Assembly (NCBI GenBank): GCA_943332445.1
Contig: CALQPL010000030.1
Location: 1-8,623 of the forward strand
Length of the DNA stretch: 8,623 nt
Direction: 5' to 3'
Source of the DNA: Bifidobacterium breve
GTDB lineage: Bacteria; Actinomycetota; Actinomycetes; UBA12327
Every line of letters starts with the position of its first letter. Within the stretch, counting starts at the first letter, position 1. The translations under genes and the position numbers were made by a program. Below are positions 5,779-8,623 of this stretch, one piece after another. A model generated the notes under the pieces. That model was not told where the DNA came from, did not search any database, and worked only from the letters and a program-made list of their open reading frames with translations.

Positions 5779-6871
5779 TGCTGAACAGGGCGAAGCGCTG
5801 AAGTCTCCGTTGCACTCAAGCCATGAGGAATTGGGCGCGAAATGGTCCGATTTCGGTGGTTGGCTGATGCCCTTGGAGTACGCCGGCGGGGGTGTAACTG
5901 CTGAACACGAAGCAGTTCGCAATGGTGTCGGCATCTTTGATGTCTCACACCTGGGCACCGCGCAGATTGTGGGACCGGGAGCGGTTGCGGCCATTGATGC
6001 CGTGCTGACTAACAGCTTGGATCGCATCGGACCTGGTCAGGCTCAGTACACCTTGCTGTGCAATGACCAAGGTGGGGTGATTGACGACATCATCGCGTAT
6101 CGCGTCAGTGATGATGAATTAATCCTGATGCCGAATGCGGCTAATTGCACCACCGTGCTGGAAACCCTGCGCGCAGCAATGCCAGCCGACGTGGAAATTC
6201 ATAACCTCCATACACAAACCGCCATCATCGCGGTGCAGGGTCCACGTTCAGCACACGTGTTGGCGGCACTTGGTTTGGCCACAGACCTGGAGTACATGAG
6301 TTTTGTTAGTGACACTTTTGATGGTGTCGATGTCACGGTGTGCCGCACGGGCTATACCGGTGAGCGGGGATTTGAACTGGCAATTGATGCAGGTCACGCC
6401 GTTGCCTTGTGGAACGCATTGCTGGCTGTCGACGGAGTGGTGCCATGTGGTCTGGCGGCCCGAGACACCTTGCGCACGGAGATGGGTTATCCGCTGCACG
6501 GTCAGGACCTGTCGTCGACCATTACTCCCGTGGAAGCTGGTGTGAGCTGGGCGGTGGGCTGGAATAAGGCCACGTTTGCGGGCAAAACAGCTCTGGAAGC
6601 ACAACGAGCCCACGGTCCGAGCCGTCGGTTGGTCGGTTTGTTGGCATCAGAGCGCGGAATTCCACGCCACGACATGGTCGTGCGGAATGCAAGCGGCGAT
6701 GACATCGGAATCGTGACCAGTGGAACGTTTTCGCCAACCTTGCATCAAGGCATTGCGTTGGCTCTGGTCAACGCAGATGTTGATGGCGATGTTGTGGTCG
6801 ATGTTCGCGGGCGTTCATTGCCCTGCACGATTGTTAAGCCACCATTTGTCACGGCAAGCCCTAAGGCTTAG
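5771..6871 (+). CDS. gcvT: Aminomethyltransferase, T protein of the glycine cleavage system
   Basis: Transfers the methylene group from aminomethylated lipoyl-GcvH to tetrahydrofolate, releasing ammonia and 5,10-methylene-THF. 366 residues, typical for GcvT and longer than most YgfZ-type relatives. Seen: N-terminal LHSSHEELGAKWSDFGGWLM (14-33), AEHEAVRNGVGIFDVSHLG (44-62), QAQYTLLCNDQGGVIDDIIA (90-109) with the catalytic aspartate in VIDD (D105/D106), RTGYTGERGFEL (192-203), CGLAARDTLRTEMGYPLHGQ (226-245) and the C-terminal beta-barrel signature GIVTSGTFSPTLHQGIALA (313-331). ATG 5771 is the start that gives the family N-terminus; no ribosome binding site precedes it. gcvH and gcvP are not in the window. 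The lipoyl partner logic links it to lpdA upstream. Its TAG stop overlaps the stop of the convergent transporter gene. Confidence 0.95.
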   Translation: MSNAEQGEALKSPLHSSHEELGAKWSDFGGWLMPLEYAGGGVTAEHEAVRNGVGIFDVSHLGTAQIVGPGAVAAIDAVLTNSLDRIGPGQAQYTLLCNDQGGVIDDIIAYRVSDDELILMPNAANCTTVLETLRAAMPADVEIHNLHTQTAIIAVQGPRSAHVLAALGLATDLEYMSFVSDTFDGVDVTVCRTGYTGERGFELAIDAGHAVALWNALLAVDGVVPCGLAARDTLRTEMGYPLHGQDLSSTITPVEAGVSWAVGWNKATFAGKTALEAQRAHGPSRRLVGLLASERGIPRHDMVVRNASGDDIGIVTSGTFSPTLHQGIALALVNADVDGDVVVDVRGRSLPCTIVKPPFVTASPKA

Positions 6872-7695
6872 TTCTTCGCAGAAGGAAAGTGCGCTCTGCG
6901 CCCAGCTCGATCAAGAGCGGCCAAGATAGGTTTGCCGGCAACTAACACCAACACGGCTGTGCCAATTCCACGAGTCAGATCCCAACCCAAAGAAGTGGTC
7001 AAATGAAAGACCGCAAAGTGTTGGAGGTTATCGAGCGTGCTCGCGCCGGGGATGTACGCCAATGAGTTAGTGGCCGATGTCGTTACGCCAAAGGTCCACG
7101 GCCAAAACGACAGATTCATAATCAAGCCAAAAAGCAACGATGCAATAAACCCATAGGCCGCGAGTAACCAGAGCCGACCCTTGATCGCGACGTGCGGAAT
7201 CAGGCCAGCTCCCATGCCCACCCATGCGGCGGCGAACATCTGGAAGGGCAACCAGGGACCGGCCCCACCGGTTAAAAAGGCGGACGTGAGCATCGTGACC
7301 GCACCCAGGACGAAGCCAAAGCCGGCTCCGAAGGCGTATCCGCCCAGGACGAGAACCACGAATAGCGGTTGGAACCCTGTGATCCCGCCACCGAGCGGCC
7401 GCAGAGCTGTTCCCACGGCAGCCAAGACACCCAGCATCGCGATGGCTTTGGCATCAAGTCCGCCATCGGAAATCTCGGCCGCGATCAAAGCGATGAGGAA
7501 CGGGATGATCAATGCGAATACCCACGGCGCATCAGCACTGTGATCGACGCCGGCAGTCGGAGTAATCAATAGTGGCCAACAAAAAGCGACTAAGCCGATA
7601 ATGCTGACAATAGTTAAAACAATGCGCGAGCGCGGTCCCACCGCAATCGCCGTGTGTGGTTGCGTCGCGTTAGTCATCAAAGTGGGTGCTGTCAT
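6868..7695 (-). CDS. ECF transporter substrate-specific (S) component, CbrT-like
   Basis: Integral membrane protein of 275 residues that would bind a vitamin or similar trace nutrient and associate with an ECF module (T protein plus ATPases). Hydrophobic segments at about residues 25-45, 58-76, 84-99, 111-141 (probably two), 150-167, 174-195 and 242-261. Recognisable family stretches are ALIAAEISDGGLDAKAIAML, AVGTALRPLGGGITGFQPLF, GAGPWLPFQMFAAAWVGMGA and LTTSLGWDLTRGIG. The C-terminal tail is basic and cytoplasmic in character. The ATG overlaps the TGA of the upstream ATPase gene (ATGA, 7692-7695) and has no ribosome binding site, indicating translational coupling. Similar actinobacterial proteins beside duplicated ATPases are annotated as predicted cobalamin transporter CbrT; I see nothing that proves that substrate, and another vitamin is possible. 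Confidence 0.88.
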   Translation of the reverse strand: MTAPTLMTNATQPHTAIAVGPRSRIVLTIVSIIGLVAFCWPLLITPTAGVDHSADAPWVFALIIPFLIALIAAEISDGGLDAKAIAMLGVLAAVGTALRPLGGGITGFQPLFVVLVLGGYAFGAGFGFVLGAVTMLTSAFLTGGAGPWLPFQMFAAAWVGMGAGLIPHVAIKGRLWLLAAYGFIASLLFGLIMNLSFWPWTFGVTTSATNSLAYIPGASTLDNLQHFAVFHLTTSLGWDLTRGIGTAVLVLVAGKPILAALDRAGRRAHFPSAKN

Positions 7696-8623
7696 GGCAG
7701 ATCACTCAACGCGCTCATGGCGATCGCCACATCGGCAACTGTCAGTAGCGGAAGTGGCGACATGGCTTTGGCGATTTGTGGTGCAAACATCGGCGATGAC
7801 GTAATGATGCGTCGGGTGGGACCATCAGCAACGACTTCACCATCGGCAACAATCACGGTGCGCGTGGAAAGTTCAGCAGCAAGTTCCACATCATGGGTTG
7901 CCAAGACGATCGTGCGGCCGCGTTGGGCCGCGTTGGCCAAGATCTCGATGAGGTGCTGTTTGGCCTGATAGTCCAGACCACGGGTGGGCTCATCTAGGAG
8001 CAGGACCGCTGGGTCCGGGGCCAGGACAACAGCCAGGGCCAGCGCCAGACGGCTGCCTTCGGACAGATCCGATGGGTGGCTAGAGGCCTTAATCCAGGGG
8101 GCAAGCGTGGTCAGCATGGCCGCTGTGGTTCCCGGGCCCAGGCCGGCATCGCGATCGGTTTGGCGACATTCCAGGTCCACGGATTCGGCGTAGAGCAAGT
8201 CGCCGGCTTGTTGTGGCACCAGTCCAACGCGGGCGACCAAGTCTTGAGGCTTCAAGGTTGCGGGATCAACACCGAGCACTCGAACGGTGCCCTTGAACGG
8301 AGTGCGCAGCCCCACCATCGTCGAGAGCATCGTTGACTTGCCTGCACCATTGCGTCCCATGACAGCAACGACTTCGCCAGCGTGGAGTTGCAGGGACAAT
8401 CCGTGCAGAACCTCGCGGCGGCCATAGGCCACTCGAACATCCTTCAGTGCAAGAACACAGTCGCCTGGTTCACTTGATGGCTCTGGCATGGAGAACGAGC
8501 TCAGGCTTGAAGGTTGATCAGTAAAACGTTGTCTCAGTGCATCGGCACTACGTCGTGCATCACGAACGGATAAGGCAATCTCATCCCATCCGGCTTGGCG
8601 ACCCAACTCAACCACCGGGGGAG
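7692..8623 (-). CDS. ECF transporter ATPase, C-terminal half of a probably duplicated ATPase (CbrU-like), partial at right edge
   Basis: ABC ATPase that powers the neighbouring S component. The frame is open to the right edge: codons for Pro-Pro precede the GTG at 8615, and the visible start (VVELGRQAGWDEIALSVRDARR) resembles the connector between the two ATPase domains of actinobacterial fused ECF ATPases, so an N-terminal ATPase domain probably lies outside. Counting from 8615: Walker A GRNGAGKST (87-95), Q-loop VPQQAGDLLYAESV (133-146), signature LSEGSRLALAL (184-194), Walker B VLLLDEPTRGLD (204-215), H-loop ATHDVELAAEL (239-249). The signature reads LSEGS rather than LSGGQ; E in the third position is common in this subfamily. 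The C-terminal 30 residues after MFAPQIAKAM are family-typical. The transmembrane T component is not in the window and may lie upstream. Confidence 0.9.
   Translation of the reverse strand, partial: PPVVELGRQAGWDEIALSVRDARRSADALRQRFTDQPSSLSSFSMPEPSSEPGDCVLALKDVRVAYGRREVLHGLSLQLHAGEVVAVMGRNGAGKSTMLSTMVGLRTPFKGTVRVLGVDPATLKPQDLVARVGLVPQQAGDLLYAESVDLECRQTDRDAGLGPGTTAAMLTTLAPWIKASSHPSDLSEGSRLALALAVVLAPDPAVLLLDEPTRGLDYQAKQHLIEILANAAQRGRTIVLATHDVELAAELSTRTVIVADGEVVADGPTRRIITSSPMFAPQIAKAMSPLPLLTVADVAIAMSALSDLP

Noticed and set aside
7692..8615. The ATPase as a complete gene starting at GTG 8615.
   Set aside because: The frame stays open to the window edge, and the first residues match an inter-domain connector rather than an ABC N-terminus.
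1..8623. Mobile element, phage, defence island or CRISPR array.
   Set aside because: No transposase, integrase, terminal repeats or regularly spaced repeats; all coding sequence is assigned to housekeeping families with similar base use.

Overview
The window looks like a core-metabolism region of a moderately GC-rich member of the Actinomycetota. Three things suggest this: an alanine/proline-rich dihydrolipoyl acyltransferase with two lipoyl domains, a small conserved protein typical of actinobacteria next to lpdA, and an ECF-type vitamin transporter with a fused double ATPase. The order E2 / E3 / pepA / gcvT also recalls the dlaT-pepB-gcvT neighbourhood of Mycobacterium and the pepA-lpd-sucB neighbourhood of Streptomyces (from memory, not searched). 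The exact lineage cannot be fixed from the sequence.

Layout. Positions 1-2735 (minus strand) hold lpdA (E3) followed by sucB/dlaT (E2). E2 runs off the left edge and has no stop in the window. A 136-bp divergent intergenic region follows, containing a near-perfect 19-bp inverted repeat. Two plus-strand genes come next: a 114-residue conserved protein of unknown function, then a zinc-free NAD(P)H:quinone-type oxidoreductase. This pair converges on pepA (minus, leucyl aminopeptidase) with a 6-bp gap and a short hairpin around the pepA stop codon. pepA and gcvT (plus, glycine-cleavage T protein) diverge from a 64-bp intergenic region with overlapping candidate -10 boxes. gcvT converges on an ECF transporter operon (minus); the two stop codons physically overlap. 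That operon holds an integral-membrane substrate-binding (S) component, translationally coupled to an upstream ATPase gene that runs off the right edge.

How the genes fit together. E2 and E3 are two of the three parts of a 2-oxo acid dehydrogenase complex. E3 is normally also the L protein of the glycine cleavage system, to which GcvT belongs, so lipoyl chemistry links three of the genes. PepA, the reductase and the small protein have no obvious pathway link. The ECF transporter probably imports a vitamin. Similar actinobacterial proteins are often labelled cobalamin-type (CbrT/CbrU), but the substrate is not visible in the sequence.

Every stretch longer than about 140 bp is coding, and no RNA gene, mobile element, CRISPR array or phage signal was seen. 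This is mostly an ordinary housekeeping region. I found no convincing undescribed system. The points worth a second look are the small unknown protein with its putative operator, the repeated lipoyl modules, the very tight convergent gene junctions and the transporter's unknown substrate.
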